Source: Acetobacteraceae bacterium
GTDB taxonomy: Bacteria > Pseudomonadota > Alphaproteobacteria > Acetobacterales > Acetobacteraceae
Reading direction: 5' to 3'
Assembly (NCBI GenBank): GCA_947455205.1
Contig: CANGNF010000032.1
Coordinates: 1-59,087, forward strand
DNA length: 59,087 bases
Shown: in pieces, positions 15,842 to 24,197 of the stretch
Numbering within the stretch: the first letter of the stretch is position 1
How the letters are laid out: the number at the start of each line of letters is the position of its first letter
The notes under the pieces: model-generated
Database searches by the model: none
What the model was told of the DNA's origin: nothing
What the model saw: only the letters and a program-made list of their open reading frames with translations
Position numbers and translations under genes: made by a program

Positions 15842-16831
15842 ATGATGACCACCTACACCGTCGAGAACGGCCACCTGGCGGTGCGGGATGGCACGCAACC
15901 GCCCGAGGCGCTGCGCGCCGCGGTCTGGATCGACCTGCTGAACCCCACGGGCATGGAGGAACGCGCGGTCCAGGACGCGCTGCGGTTGGAGATTCCGACG
16001 CGCGAGGAGATGCAGGAGATCGAAAGCTCGTCCCGCCTGTACAAGGAGGAGGAGGCGCTGTTCCTGACCGCGCCCTTCCTCTACGGCGTGGACAACGGCG
16101 AATTCTCCTCCACCGCCATCACCTTCGTGCTGGCCAATGCCAACCTGATCACGGTGCGCTACGCCACGCCCAAGGCCTTCGCGGTGTTCGCGGCGCGCTG
16201 CCAGCGCAGCCCGGCCACGCTGATGACCACGCCGGATGCGGTGATGTTCCACCTGTTCGAGCAGGTGGTGGACCGGTTGGCCGACATCCTGGAACGCATC
16301 GCCGCCGACATGGACCGCGCCAGCCAGGCCGCCTTCCGCACCGCCCGCGCGGTGAAGGTGAAGGCGACGGCCAAGGACGCCGACCTGAAGGACGCGCTGA
16401 TCACCCTGGGCCAGGTGGGGGAGGTGACCACCCGGGCCAGCGAGACGCTGCTGGGGCTGAGCCGCATCCTCACCTTCGTCGGGGCCGAGAAGGCCGGGGC
16501 GATCCGGCGCGAGAACCAGCCGCTGATCAAGACCCTGGTGCGCGACGTGCGGTCCCTGGTGGAGCACGCGAACTTCCTGAACAACAAGGCGAACTTCCTG
16601 CTGGACGCGGTGCTGGGCATCATCAATGTCGAGCAGAACGCGATCATCAAGACCTTCACCGTGGCGTCAGTGGCGCTGATGCCGCCGACGCTGGTCGCCA
16701 GCATCTACGGCATGAACTTCCAGCACATGCCGGAGCTGTCATGGGCCATCGGCTACCCGCTGGCGCTGGGGCTGATGCTGCTCTCGGCGGTGCTGCCGAT
16801 CATGTACTTCAAGCGCAAGGGATGGCTCTGA
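15842..16831 (+). CDS. CorA-family magnesium/divalent cation transporter
   Basis: A 329-aa CorA-type channel, a pentameric inner-membrane Mg2+ (or Co2+/Ni2+) transporter. The N-terminal cytoplasmic alpha/beta domain includes WIDLLNPTGMEERAVQDAL and IPTREEMQEIESSSRLY. A long stalk helix follows (about residues 150-270). The two C-terminal transmembrane helices contain the signature YGMNFQHMPE at the pore mouth and end in the basic YFKRKGWL. ATG 15842 or the next ATG 15845 could start translation, with GGGAG upstream near 15829. The 3' end overlaps the next gene by ten bases. Confidence 0.92.
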   Translation: MMTTYTVENGHLAVRDGTQPPEALRAAVWIDLLNPTGMEERAVQDALRLEIPTREEMQEIESSSRLYKEEEALFLTAPFLYGVDNGEFSSTAITFVLANANLITVRYATPKAFAVFAARCQRSPATLMTTPDAVMFHLFEQVVDRLADILERIAADMDRASQAAFRTARAVKVKATAKDADLKDALITLGQVGEVTTRASETLLGLSRILTFVGAEKAGAIRRENQPLIKTLVRDVRSLVEHANFLNNKANFLLDAVLGIINVEQNAIIKTFTVASVALMPPTLVASIYGMNFQHMPELSWAIGYPLALGLMLLSAVLPIMYFKRKGWL

Positions 16832-17571
16832 TCGCGCCTCCTTCGCCGCGCGCTGCCGCGGTGGGCGCAGGCCGGGGCTGGCCGGTCCTTGGGGTGCTGG
16901 TGCTGGCGGCGCTGTTCGCGGCCGCGCCCACCCCCGCCGCCGCCGATCGGCCCTGCCCGGTGCGGGCGCCGCGCATCCGGCTGGCGGTGGTGGACAAGCC
17001 GGTGGAGGTGACGGGCACCCAGAGCATCGACGCCATGCACGCCGAGAGCGGCGAGCGGCGCACCGCCCGGCGCCACCACCTGGCGCTGACCACCAGCCGG
17101 GTGGAATGGCACAGCGAGCTGAACGCGCATGTCAGCCGGCACCACGCCGGGCGCGGCCGGGTCTGCGCCGTGCCGGCCGAGGTGGTGCTGACGCTGGTGG
17201 AGGCGCAGCACCGCATCAGCATTGCCGCCGAGGTGCCGGCGAATGGATGCCTGTGGCGCGAGGTGCTGGCGCATGAGCGCCGCCACGCCGCGGCCAACCG
17301 CGCCAGCCTGGCGGTGGCGGCGCGCACCGCCCGCAGCGCGGCCAATGGCTGGGCCGAGCGCGCCAGCGGCCATGGCGCCACCGAGGAAGCGGCGATGGCG
17401 CAGTTGCAGGCCGGGCTGCGCCGGGCGATCGAGCCTTCCCTGGCGGCGATGCGCGCGGCCCGGGCGCGGGCGCATGCCCAGGTGGACACGCCCGGCGAGT
17501 ATCGGCGCCTGGCCACGGTGTGCCCGGCCGACCAGGCCAGGCTGGCCGCCCGGCTGCGCGGCGGGGATTGA
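16822..17571 (+). CDS. Secreted/membrane-anchored HExxH protein, putative metallopeptidase (DUF922-like)
   Basis: A 249-aa protein with an N-terminal hydrophobic export segment (about residues 17-40, WPVLGVLVLAALFAAAPT) and an HExxH zinc motif, HERRH at 151-155 in WREVLAHERRHAAANR. Arrangement and length recall the DUF922 group of predicted secreted zinc proteases, but the resemblance is by motif only. The rest is Arg/Ala-rich and helical. Three Cys residues (in RPCPVRAP, GRVCAVPAE and NGCLWREV) may form disulfides. The start ATG 16822 lies inside the corA 3' end, so the two are probably co-translated. Short tandem repeats follow the stop. Confidence 0.6.
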   Translation: MALIAPPSPRAAAVGAGRGWPVLGVLVLAALFAAAPTPAAADRPCPVRAPRIRLAVVDKPVEVTGTQSIDAMHAESGERRTARRHHLALTTSRVEWHSELNAHVSRHHAGRGRVCAVPAEVVLTLVEAQHRISIAAEVPANGCLWREVLAHERRHAAANRASLAVAARTARSAANGWAERASGHGATEEAAMAQLQAGLRRAIEPSLAAMRAARARAHAQVDTPGEYRRLATVCPADQARLAARLRGGD

Positions 17572-17598
17572 GCGGGGGCTCGCTGCGTTGGTGTCTCG

Positions 17599-17669
17599 CG
17601 CAGGCGGGCGGTTGACGTCCTGCCGGACGGCAGGCGGTTGACGTCTGCCGCAGGCGAGCGGTTGACGCT
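17599..17669 (+). repeat. Short degenerate tandem repeat, about three units
   Basis: Three imperfect units of 20-25 bp, each containing GCGGGCGGTTGACGT or close variants, follow the stop of the HExxH gene. The gene's own end (GGCGGGGATTGA) resembles the unit core (GGCGGTTGA), as if the stop region had been iterated. There is no gene in 17572-17723. Confidence 0.6.
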
Positions 17670-17723
17670 GGCTTGGCGATTGCTTCCCATGCGGATCGCT
17701 TTCATCCCCAGGGGAGACTCCGC

Positions 17724-18734
17724 GTGACCAAGGCACCCGCCGCCAAGCCGAAGACCACCGCCAAGCCGGCCAAGCCGAAGACCCACAAGGTCGAGGCGCT
17801 GCCGCAGAATGTCCGCTGGGGCGTGTTCGACGCCAGCTTCCCGCCCATCATCACCGTGCAGTCCGGCGACCTGGTGGTGCTGGAATGCGTCTCCGGCGGG
17901 CCGGAGCAGTGCCCGCCGCGCGACGGCAAGTTCAAGATCCCGCCGAAGCTGATCGCGATCCAGGATGGCGGCGTGCCGCGCGTGGGGCCGCACATCATCA
18001 CCGGGCCGGTGGCGGTGGAGGGCGCCGAGCCGGGCGACGTGCTGCGCGTGGATATCGAGAAGATCGAGCTGGGCGCCGACTGGGGCTTCTGCGGGTTCCG
18101 CCCGCTGGGCGGGACGCTGCCGGAGGAGTTCGACTATCGCCGCGTGCTGCACATTCCGGTGGACCGCAAGAAGCGCACCTGCGAGGTGCCGATGGGCGGT
18201 GGCATCACCCTGCCGCTCTCCCCGTTCTTCGGCGTGATGGGCGTGGCCCCGCCGGCCGACTGGGGCGCGCTTTCCACCAAGGAGCCGCGCATGCATGGCG
18301 GCAACCTGGACAACAAGGAATGCGGCGAGGGCGCCACGCTGTTCCTGCCGGTGCACGTGAAGGGCGCGATGTTCAGCGCCGGTGACGGCCATGGCGTGCA
18401 GGGCGATGGCGAGGTCTGCATCAACGCGCTGGAGATGTGCCTGACCGGGCATTTCCGCCTGACGCTGGAGAAGGGGTCGCCCGACGCGCCGCTGCTGAAG
18501 TACCCGCGGGCGGAGACGCCGACCCACTACATCAGCATGGGCATGCATGAGGACCTGGACATCGCGATGAAGATCGCGCTGAAGGAGATGATCGGCTTCA
18601 TCACCGGCCGCACCAACCTGACCCCGGCCGATGCCTACCAGCTCTGCAGCCTGGCGGTGGACTTCCACGTCACCCAGACGGTGAACGGGGAAAAGGGCGT
18701 GCATGGCATGCTTAGGAAGGGCCTCCTGTTCTGA
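17724..18734 (+). CDS. Acetamidase/formamidase family protein (FmdA/AmdA)
   Basis: A 336-aa enzyme of the FmdA/AmdA family that hydrolyses short-chain amides to ammonia and a carboxylate. Family motifs are VRWGVFDASFPPIITVQSGD, ITGPVAVEGAEPGDVLRVDI, the GFCGFRPLGG loop, RMHGGNLDNKECGEG (substrate site) and SAGDGHGVQGDGEV. The start is GTG 17724 with GGGGAG at 17711-17716. The ATG at 17673 has no site and adds non-conserved residues. The Lys/Ala/Pro-rich N-terminus (TKAPAAKPKTTAKPAK) is an unusual flexible extension. A stem-loop at 18742-18765 follows the stop. Monocistronic. Confidence 0.9.
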   Translation: MTKAPAAKPKTTAKPAKPKTHKVEALPQNVRWGVFDASFPPIITVQSGDLVVLECVSGGPEQCPPRDGKFKIPPKLIAIQDGGVPRVGPHIITGPVAVEGAEPGDVLRVDIEKIELGADWGFCGFRPLGGTLPEEFDYRRVLHIPVDRKKRTCEVPMGGGITLPLSPFFGVMGVAPPADWGALSTKEPRMHGGNLDNKECGEGATLFLPVHVKGAMFSAGDGHGVQGDGEVCINALEMCLTGHFRLTLEKGSPDAPLLKYPRAETPTHYISMGMHEDLDIAMKIALKEMIGFITGRTNLTPADAYQLCSLAVDFHVTQTVNGEKGVHGMLRKGLLF

Positions 18735-18741
18735 GGGGGTG

Positions 18742-18765
18742 CCCGGCGCCTGCAAGGGCGCCGGG
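18742..18765 (+). terminator. GC-rich stem-loop after the amidase gene
   Basis: A perfect 9-bp inverted repeat (CCCGGCGCC, six-base loop, GGCGCCGGG) begins seven bases after the stop and is followed by CTCGCCTTTCC. This is a plausible terminator, although the T-run is short. Confidence 0.55.
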
Positions 18766-18900
18766 CTCGCCTTTCCTGCGGTTACCCACAGAAAACTGCG
18801 GTCGTTAACCGTTCCACTGCTTGTGGCGTTTACCCTCCCTGCCCTACCGTATCTTGTATCAGACGACATCTGGTAGGCAAACGGGTAGGAGACCCACACC

Positions 18901-19410
18901 ATGGAGTGGAACTCGGAGGCCATCGAGACCTTGCGGGCCCTTTGGGCCGAAGGTCATTCCACGGCCGAGATCGGCCGGCGGATGGGCGTTTCCAAGAATG
19001 CCGTGGTTGGCAAGGCGCACCGGCTGAACCTGCCGGCCCGCCCCAGCCCGATCCGGCGCGAGATCGAGGGCGCCACCGGCCGCCCGGCCGCCCCGTTGCA
19101 GCGCCGCCCGCCGGCGCCGCGCCAGCCGCAGCCGATGCGTCGGCCGGAGCCGGCGCCGCAGCCGGTGCAGCAGCACCAGCCCCAGGTGGTGGCGCCGCCG
19201 CCGGTGCAGCTGGCACCGCCGCCGCCGCCCGCCGTGGTGCGCAGCTTCCCGCGGGTTTCCAACCGCAGCTGCTGCTGGCCGCTGGGGGAGCCCGGCACCG
19301 CCGGCTTCCGCTTCTGCGACGAAGGCGCCATGAGCGGCAAGCCGTACTGCTCGCAGCACGCCTCGGTGGCCTATGTGAAGGCGCGGGACCGGCGCGAGGA
19401 CGCGGCCTGA
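18901..19410 (+). CDS. gcrA: GcrA cell cycle regulator
   Basis: A 169-aa homologue of GcrA, the alphaproteobacterial regulator that binds sigma-70 holoenzyme and methylated GANTC sites to control cell-cycle genes. The N-terminal helix-turn-helix is unmistakable (WNSEAIETLRALWAEGHSTAEIGRRMGVSKNAVVGKAHRLNLPARPSPI, about residues 3-51). A long Pro/Gln-rich linker (55-115) precedes the Cys-rich sigma-binding domain with CCWPLGEP, FRFCDE and KPYCSQHASVAY. The upstream 160 bp is AT-richer and contains TTGTGG-N18-TACCGT (18821-18850) as a weak promoter candidate. No GANTC is present there. A stem-loop follows the gene. Confidence 0.95.
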   Translation: MEWNSEAIETLRALWAEGHSTAEIGRRMGVSKNAVVGKAHRLNLPARPSPIRREIEGATGRPAAPLQRRPPAPRQPQPMRRPEPAPQPVQQHQPQVVAPPPVQLAPPPPPAVVRSFPRVSNRSCCWPLGEPGTAGFRFCDEGAMSGKPYCSQHASVAYVKARDRREDAA

Positions 19411-19417
19411 CCTGACC

Positions 19418-19438
19418 GCCGCGAAGGCGCGGCTTTAT
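19418..19438 (+). terminator. Putative terminator of gcrA
   Basis: A 6-bp stem (GCCGCG, loop AAGG, CGCGGC) followed by TTTAT, starting eight bases after the gcrA stop. The stem is short, but position and T-tract fit. Confidence 0.5.
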
Positions 19439-19459
19439 CCGACCGCTGGCCCCGGCGCG

Positions 19460-19489
19460 TTTCCACACCGGGGCAGGCTGCGCTAGGCT
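19460..19489 (+). promoter_or_regulatory. Predicted promoter of the SDR-TctC operon, TTTCCA-N18-TAGGCT
   Basis: A -35 TTTCCA (19460-19465) and a -10 TAGGCT (19484-19489) with an 18-bp spacer, about 28 bp before the SDR start at 19518. Confidence 0.38.
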
Positions 19490-19517
19490 TGCCCCCTGGC
19501 AATACCGGGGGGCGGCG

Positions 19518-20306
19518 ATGACGGGACGTTTGGCGGGCAAGGTCGCGCTGATCACGGGCGCCGGGGCGGGCGGCATCGGTGGTGCCGCCGCGGTGATGTT
19601 CGCGCGCGAGGGTGCGCGCGTGGTCATCACCGACATCAATGCCGATGCCGGCGCCGAGAGCCTGGCCGCCGTGCGGGCCGCCGGGGGCGAGGCGATCTTC
19701 GTCCGGACCGATGTCAGCCAGGAAGACCAGGTGGCGGAAGCCGTGCGCCAGGGCGTCGCCGCCTTCGGTGCGCTGCATGTGCTGTTCTGCTCGGCCGGCG
19801 GCTCGGTGCCCACCGACGACCATGTGGACAAGGTGGACCTGGCGATCTTCGACCACACCATGCGGCTGGACCTGCTGGGCGTGATCCACGCCTGCCGCCA
19901 TGCGATTCCGGAGATCATCAAGGCCGGTGGCGGCTCGGTGGTGAACATGTCCTCCGGCGCGGCGCTGCGGGGCGCCAGCCCGATGCACATCTACACCGCG
20001 GCCAAGGGCGCCATCATCTCCATGACCCGGGCGCTGGCCGGCAGCTATGTGCACGACAAGGTGCGCGCCAACTGCATCTGCGCCGGGCGGATCCTGTCGC
20101 GGCGGATCCTGGCCACCGTGGGCACGCCGGATAATCCCGGGCCGGTGCAGGACCGCCAGGACCCGGCGGGGCGGGAGCGGGAGTACCCGTTCTGGGTGGG
20201 CCAGCCGGAGGATATCGCCAGCATCGCCCTGTTCCTGGCCAGCGACGAGAGCCGCATGATCACCGGCGCCACCATTCCCGCCGAAGGCGGCAGGTCGGCC
20301 TACTGA
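19518..20306 (+). CDS. SDR family oxidoreductase
   Basis: A 262-aa classical short-chain dehydrogenase/reductase. The NAD(P)-binding TGAGAGGIGG motif is at about residues 14-23, and DITDINA-like VVITDINADAG suggests NAD preference (Asp after beta-2). The catalytic Ser lies in VVNMSSGAALRG and the Tyr-Lys pair in HIYTAAKGAII. The C-terminus ITGATIPAEGG is typical. The substrate is unknown. Its stop overlaps the ATG of a TctC gene by one base (TGATG), so a periplasmic binding protein and this dehydrogenase are co-expressed. This hints that the enzyme acts on the imported compound or a derivative. Confidence 0.9.
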   Translation: MTGRLAGKVALITGAGAGGIGGAAAVMFAREGARVVITDINADAGAESLAAVRAAGGEAIFVRTDVSQEDQVAEAVRQGVAAFGALHVLFCSAGGSVPTDDHVDKVDLAIFDHTMRLDLLGVIHACRHAIPEIIKAGGGSVVNMSSGAALRGASPMHIYTAAKGAIISMTRALAGSYVHDKVRANCICAGRILSRRILATVGTPDNPGPVQDRQDPAGREREYPFWVGQPEDIASIALFLASDESRMITGATIPAEGGRSAY

Positions 20307-21277
20307 TGCGCCCGCCCGCGATGAAGCGCCGCGCCGTGCTGGCGCTGCCGCTGCTGGCCGCAACACCGGCTGCCGCACAAGCCTGGCCGACCCATGCGGT
20401 GCGCCTGGTGGTGCCCTTCCCGCCCGGCGGCGGCACCGACATCCATGCCCGGATCGTGGCGCGCCGGCTGACCGAGGCGCTGGGGCAGTCCGTGGTGGTG
20501 GAGAACCGCGCCGGCGCCACCGGGCAGATCGGCTACGACCATGTCGCCAAGGCGGCGCCGGATGGCCATACGCTGGTGATGGCGACGGCCGGGCTGACCA
20601 TCCTGCCCAGCCTCTACTCCAACCTCAGCTTCGACCCGCTGAAGGACCTGCAGCCGGTCTCGCTGGTCGTGCGCATCCAGAACGTCATGGTGGTGCACCC
20701 GTCGCTGCCGGTACGCAGCCTGGCGGAGTTCTTGGCCTATGCCCGCGCCAACCCGGGCAAGGTGGACTACGCCTCCACCGGGCCGGGCAACCCGCCGCAT
20801 CTTTCGGCGGAGCTGCTGAAGATGATGACGGGCATCCAGATGAACCACGTGCCCTTCACCGGCGACACGCCGGCGCTGACCAACCTGGTGGGCGGCCATG
20901 TGCAGATGTTCATCGCGCCGATGGCCGGCGCCATGCCGCATATCCGCGACGGCCGGATGCGGGCCATCGCGGTGACCGGGCGCAGCCGCGCCACCGCGCT
21001 GCCGGCGGTGCCGACCTTCGCCGAGGAGGGGCTGGCGGGCTACGAGATCACCTCCTGGTTCGGGCTGATGGCGCCGGCGCGGACGCCGCGGCCGATCCTG
21101 GAGCGGCTGAATGCCGAGGTGGTGCGGATCGTGGCGATGCCTGAGGTGCGGCAGGACTTCATCGCCGGCGGCTCCGACCCCACCAGCACCAGCATCGCCG
21201 AGTTCGAGGCGATGCTGCCGGCGGATTTCGAGCGCTTCGCCCGGATCATCCGGGCCAGCGGCGCCAAGCTGGACTGA
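20306..21277 (+). CDS. Bug/TctC-family periplasmic solute-binding protein (5 of 5)
   Basis: A 323-aa TTT-type binding protein. The signal peptide is MKRRAVLALPLLAATPAAAQA, so a start at the internal ATG 20321 is equally possible. Family motifs are PTHAVRLVVPFPPGGGTDIH, VVENRAGATGQIGYD, DGHTLVMATAGLTILPSLY and NHVPFTGDTPALTNLVGG. It is coupled to the upstream SDR gene. It ends 145 bp before the SYLF lipoprotein gene, which has its own promoter-like sequence. No membrane components of the transporter are nearby. Confidence 0.9.
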   Translation: MRPPAMKRRAVLALPLLAATPAAAQAWPTHAVRLVVPFPPGGGTDIHARIVARRLTEALGQSVVVENRAGATGQIGYDHVAKAAPDGHTLVMATAGLTILPSLYSNLSFDPLKDLQPVSLVVRIQNVMVVHPSLPVRSLAEFLAYARANPGKVDYASTGPGNPPHLSAELLKMMTGIQMNHVPFTGDTPALTNLVGGHVQMFIAPMAGAMPHIRDGRMRAIAVTGRSRATALPAVPTFAEEGLAGYEITSWFGLMAPARTPRPILERLNAEVVRIVAMPEVRQDFIAGGSDPTSTSIAEFEAMLPADFERFARIIRASGAKLD

Positions 21278-21361
21278 GGCCGGCGGCCGCCGCAAAGCGG
21301 ACACGTCGGCGCCATCGGGCCGCCCCGGGCGCACAACATGGTGCGCGCCGCCGCTGCGGGC

Positions 21362-21391
21362 TTGGTGCCGGTCGAGTCGCGCCACTAGCTT
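21362..21391 (+). promoter_or_regulatory. Predicted promoter of the SYLF lipoprotein gene, TTGGTG-N18-TAGCTT
   Basis: A -35 TTGGTG (21362-21367) and a -10 TAGCTT (21386-21391) with an 18-bp spacer. A GANTC methylation site (GAGTC, 21373-21377) lies between the boxes and a second one (21411-21415) sits just before the start codon, a geometry compatible with GcrA/CcrM control. Confidence 0.42.
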
Positions 21392-21422
21392 GCCGCTGCT
21401 GGGGAAACCGGAGTCACGAACA

Positions 21423-22265
21423 ATGCGCCGCTTCATGCTGCTTTGCCTGACGCTTGCCGGCCTGGCCGGCTGCGGCGGCACACCCAACCAGGGCGAGGAA
21501 CAGGGCCTGGTCGACCGGGCCGCGCTTTCCGTGCAGGAAATGCTGGGCGGCGGCAATGACGCGCTGAACGCCGCCTCCATGCTGCGCCGGGCGCGCGGCG
21601 CGCTGATCTGCCCGCAGGTGTTCCGCGGCGGCTTCTTCTTCGTGGGTGGGGAAGGCGGTGGCTGCGTGCTGGTCGGGCGCGACGCCGCCGGCGGCTGGTC
21701 CAGCCCGGCCTTCTACACCATCGGCTCCGCCAGCTTCGGCTTCCAGATGGGCGTGCAGGACGCGCAGGTGCTGATCCTGGTGATGAACGACCGCGCGATG
21801 AATGCGGTGCTGGACAGCCAGTTCAAGTTCGGCGCCGACGCGGCGCTGACGGTGGCCACCTATGGCGGCGGCGTGCAGGGTGCCACCACCGGCGCGGTGG
21901 GCGCTGACATCCTGGCCTTCTCCCGCTCGCGCGGGCTGTACGGCGGCATCACGCTGGAAGGCTCCCTGCTGAGCCAGCGCAGCGAATGGAACCGCGGCTA
22001 CTATGGCCGCGACATCGGCGGGCGCGACATCGTCCGCGCCATGGCCGCCAACAACCCGGGTGCCGACCCGCTGCGCAGCGTGCTGATGCGCTACGGCAGC
22101 GGCGGCGGCGCGGCCCGTGCCCCGGTGGCGCAGCCGCAGCCCAGCTACAGCAGCAACACCCTGGGCGGGGCGCCGACCTACCAGCCCCCGGCCGGCAACT
22201 ACGCCACCCCCGGCGTGGCCGCGCCCGGCCGGGTGGAAAGCGCGCCGCTGCCACCGCTGCGGTAG
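21423..22265 (+). CDS. SYLF (YSC84) domain lipoprotein
   Basis: A 280-aa lipoprotein. The signal MRRFMLLCLTLAGLAGC carries a lipobox (LAGC, Cys17). The mature part is a SYLF/YSC84 domain, a lipid-binding module: LRRARGALICPQVFRGGFFFVGGEGGGCVLVGR, GSASFGFQMGVQDAQVLILVMN, DAALTVATYGGG and ADILAFSRSRGLYGGITLEGSLL. The C-terminal ~70 residues are a Pro/Gln/Ser-rich tail. ATG 21423 is chosen for the signal. The frame extends upstream into the previous gene. Its role is unknown; family members associate with membranes. Confidence 0.88.
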   Translation: MRRFMLLCLTLAGLAGCGGTPNQGEEQGLVDRAALSVQEMLGGGNDALNAASMLRRARGALICPQVFRGGFFFVGGEGGGCVLVGRDAAGGWSSPAFYTIGSASFGFQMGVQDAQVLILVMNDRAMNAVLDSQFKFGADAALTVATYGGGVQGATTGAVGADILAFSRSRGLYGGITLEGSLLSQRSEWNRGYYGRDIGGRDIVRAMAANNPGADPLRSVLMRYGSGGGAARAPVAQPQPSYSSNTLGGAPTYQPPAGNYATPGVAAPGRVESAPLPPLR

Positions 22266-22351
22266 CGTCAGCGGCTTCCCGCCGGCGCCGGCTGCCTCTA
22301 CCGGCTGTCTCTACCCTGGCGCGGCGGCCGGCACGGCGCTAGCTTGCCGCC

Positions 22352-22873
22352 GTGCCCGATACCCCGCCCTCCCCGCCCTTCTGGCAGGCCAAGCCGCTGG
22401 AGAAGATGTCCCGCGCCGAGTGGGAGTCGCTGTGCGACGGCTGCGGCCGCTGCTGCCTGCACAAGCTGCGCGACGAGGACACCGAGGAACTCGCCTTCAC
22501 CAACGTGGCCTGCCGGCTGCTGCACCTGGAGAGCGCCCGGTGCAGCGACTACGAGCACCGCAAGAAATGGGTGCCCGACTGCGTCCGGCTAACCGCGGCG
22601 CAGGTGCGCAAGATCGACTGGCTGCCGCCGAGCTGCGCCTACCGCCTGGTGGCGGAGGGGCAGGACCTGCCCTGGTGGCACCCGCTGGTCTCCGGCCGCG
22701 CCGAGACGGTGGTGGAGGCCGGCATTTCCGTCCAGGGCAAGGTGATCCCCGAGCGTGAGGCCGGGGCGCTGGAAGACCACATCGTTGATTGGCCGGGGCG
22801 CATCCCCAAGGGCGCCCGGCCCAGACCTGCTGCCAAGCCCAGAGTTGCGAAGAAAGGACCACCCGAGCCATGA
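22352..22873 (+). CDS. YcgN family (UPF0260) cysteine-cluster protein
   Basis: A 173-aa protein of the YcgN/UPF0260 family (function unknown, putative metal or Fe-S cluster-binding). The family Cys cluster is CDGCGRCC (about residues 29-36), followed by [37 protein letters not shown] and [14 protein letters not shown]. The start is GTG at 22352. A possible -10 TAGCTT lies at 22340-22345, but that position is too close to the start for a normal leader. It overlaps the DapA-like gene by four bases (ATGA). The C-terminal tail is Lys/Pro/Arg-rich. Confidence 0.88.
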   Translation: MPDTPPSPPFWQAKPLEKMSRAEWESLCDGCGRCCLHKLRDEDTEELAFTNVACRLLHLESARCSDYEHRKKWVPDCVRLTAAQVRKIDWLPPSCAYRLVAEGQDLPWWHPLVSGRAETVVEAGISVQGKVIPEREAGALEDHIVDWPGRIPKGARPRPAAKPRVAKKGPPEP

Positions 22874-23808
22874 AGAACGCCCTGTTCGGCGGCGTGAATG
22901 CCGCCGTGCTGACCGCCATGAAGCCCGACCTGTCGCCCGACCTGGACCGCATGGCCGCGCATTGCCGCTGGCTGCTGGCCAATGGCTGCAACGGCCTCGG
23001 CATCATGGGCACGACGGGGGAGGCGAACAGCTTCGGCCTGACCGAGCGCAAGCAGATCCTGGAAGGCCTGGTGGCGCGTGGCATCCCGGCGCATGTGATG
23101 ATGCCCGGCACCGGCTGCGCCAACCTGAGCGACACGGTGGAGCTGACGCAGCACGCCCGCGCGCATGGCTGCAAGGGCGTGCTGGTGCTGCCGCCGTTCT
23201 ACTACAAGGCGCCAAGCGATGACGGGCTGTTCGCCTATTTCAGCGAGGTCATCACCCGGGTCGGCGGCGGCATCGCGATCTACCTGTACCACTTCCCGCA
23301 GCAGTCGGCGGTGCCGTTCAGCCTGGACCTGATCGGCCGGCTGCTGAAGGCCTTCCCCGGCGTGGTGAAGGGCGTGAAGGACAGCAGCGGCGTCTATGAG
23401 AACATGAAGGCGATGGTCGACGCCTTCGGGCCGCAGGGCTTCGAGGTCTACTCGGGCAGTGACGAATACCTGCAGCGCATCCTGGCCGATGGCGGCGCCG
23501 GCTGCATCACCGCGGCCAGCAACACCAACAGCCATTGGGGCGGCATCGTCTACGCCAAGCGCACCGGGCCGGAAGCCGACGCGGCCCAGGCCATGCTGAC
23601 CGCGACGCGCAAGGCGGCGACCTCGGTGGCGCTGATCCCGGGGCTGCGGGAGATCATCGCGCGTTCCACCGGCGACATGGGCTGGCGCACCATCCGCCCG
23701 CCGCACCTGGCGCTGGACAAGGCCGAGGCCGACAAGGCCTGGGCCAACTTCCAGGCCGCCGGCGCGCTGCCGCTGCCGGGCATGGCCGTGGCCAAGGCGG
23801 CGGAGTGA
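22870..23808 (+). CDS. DapA-family (dihydrodipicolinate synthase-like) lyase/aldolase
   Basis: A 312-aa class I aldolase of the DHDPS/NAL family. The pyruvate-binding [15 protein letters not shown] segment matches the GTTGE motif. The catalytic Tyr lies in [10 protein letters not shown] and the Schiff-base Lys in [12 protein letters not shown]. It is probably not the biosynthetic DapA, because the context (YcgN upstream, cupin downstream, both overlapping) is not that of lysine synthesis and the protein is longer than E. coli DapA. A catabolic aldolase for a sugar acid or hydroxy-keto acid is likelier. The ATG overlaps the YcgN stop. Confidence 0.9.
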   Translation: MKNALFGGVNAAVLTAMKPDLSPDLDRMAAHCRWLLANGCNGLGIMGTTGEANSFGLTERKQILEGLVARGIPAHVMMPGTGCANLSDTVELTQHARAHGCKGVLVLPPFYYKAPSDDGLFAYFSEVITRVGGGIAIYLYHFPQQSAVPFSLDLIGRLLKAFPGVVKGVKDSSGVYENMKAMVDAFGPQGFEVYSGSDEYLQRILADGGAGCITAASNTNSHWGGIVYAKRTGPEADAAQAMLTATRKAATSVALIPGLREIIARSTGDMGWRTIRPPHLALDKAEADKAWANFQAAGALPLPGMAVAKAAE

Positions 23809-24176
23809 TGGCGTCTGATCCGCAGGGCGCCGAAGGGCGCGGCGCGGTGAATCAGCCGCCCAAGGCAACCGAGCCCTTGAGGTGCCGCGAGCCCGCCGTC
23901 GCCACCCAGGTGGATGACGGCAAGGTCCGGGTGACGCGCTGGGACTTCAACCCCGGCGCCGAGACCGGCTTCCATCGCCACGGCTTCCACTACGTGGTGG
24001 TGCCGGTGACGGATGGCACGCTGCTGATCGAGTTGGCCGATGGCAGCACGACGACGGCGGAGTTGAAGCTGGGCGTGCCCTACACCCGCCCGGCGGGGGT
24101 GGAGCACAACGTCATCAATGGCGGCACGGCCTTCCTCAGCTTCGTTGAGACCGAGGTGCTGGGGCTGCCTGGTTGA
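23808..24176 (+). CDS. Cupin-domain protein
   Basis: A 122-aa single-domain cupin. The first motif is RWDFNPGAETGFHRHGFHYVVVPV, with His ligands in GFHRHGFHY. The second is PYTRPAGVEHNVINGGTAFLSFVE, with a further His. The first ~25 residues are polar and non-conserved. The ATG shares its A with the stop of the aldolase gene (TGATG), so the two are coupled. Such cupins bind a metal and small acids. It may be an isomerase or ligand sensor for the aldolase pathway, but that is not established. It converges on the glycosyltransferase gene with a 21-bp gap. Confidence 0.86.
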   Translation: MASDPQGAEGRGAVNQPPKATEPLRCREPAVATQVDDGKVRVTRWDFNPGAETGFHRHGFHYVVVPVTDGTLLIELADGSTTTAELKLGVPYTRPAGVEHNVINGGTAFLSFVETEVLGLPG

Positions 24177-24197
24177 GCGGGCAAGGGGGTGGCCTGG

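Noticed and set aside
22340..22345. TAGCTT before ycgN as a promoter -10 box
   Set aside because: It is only about seven bases before the GTG start, and the -35 candidate (CTGGCG) matches poorly. A leaderless transcript is possible but not supported.
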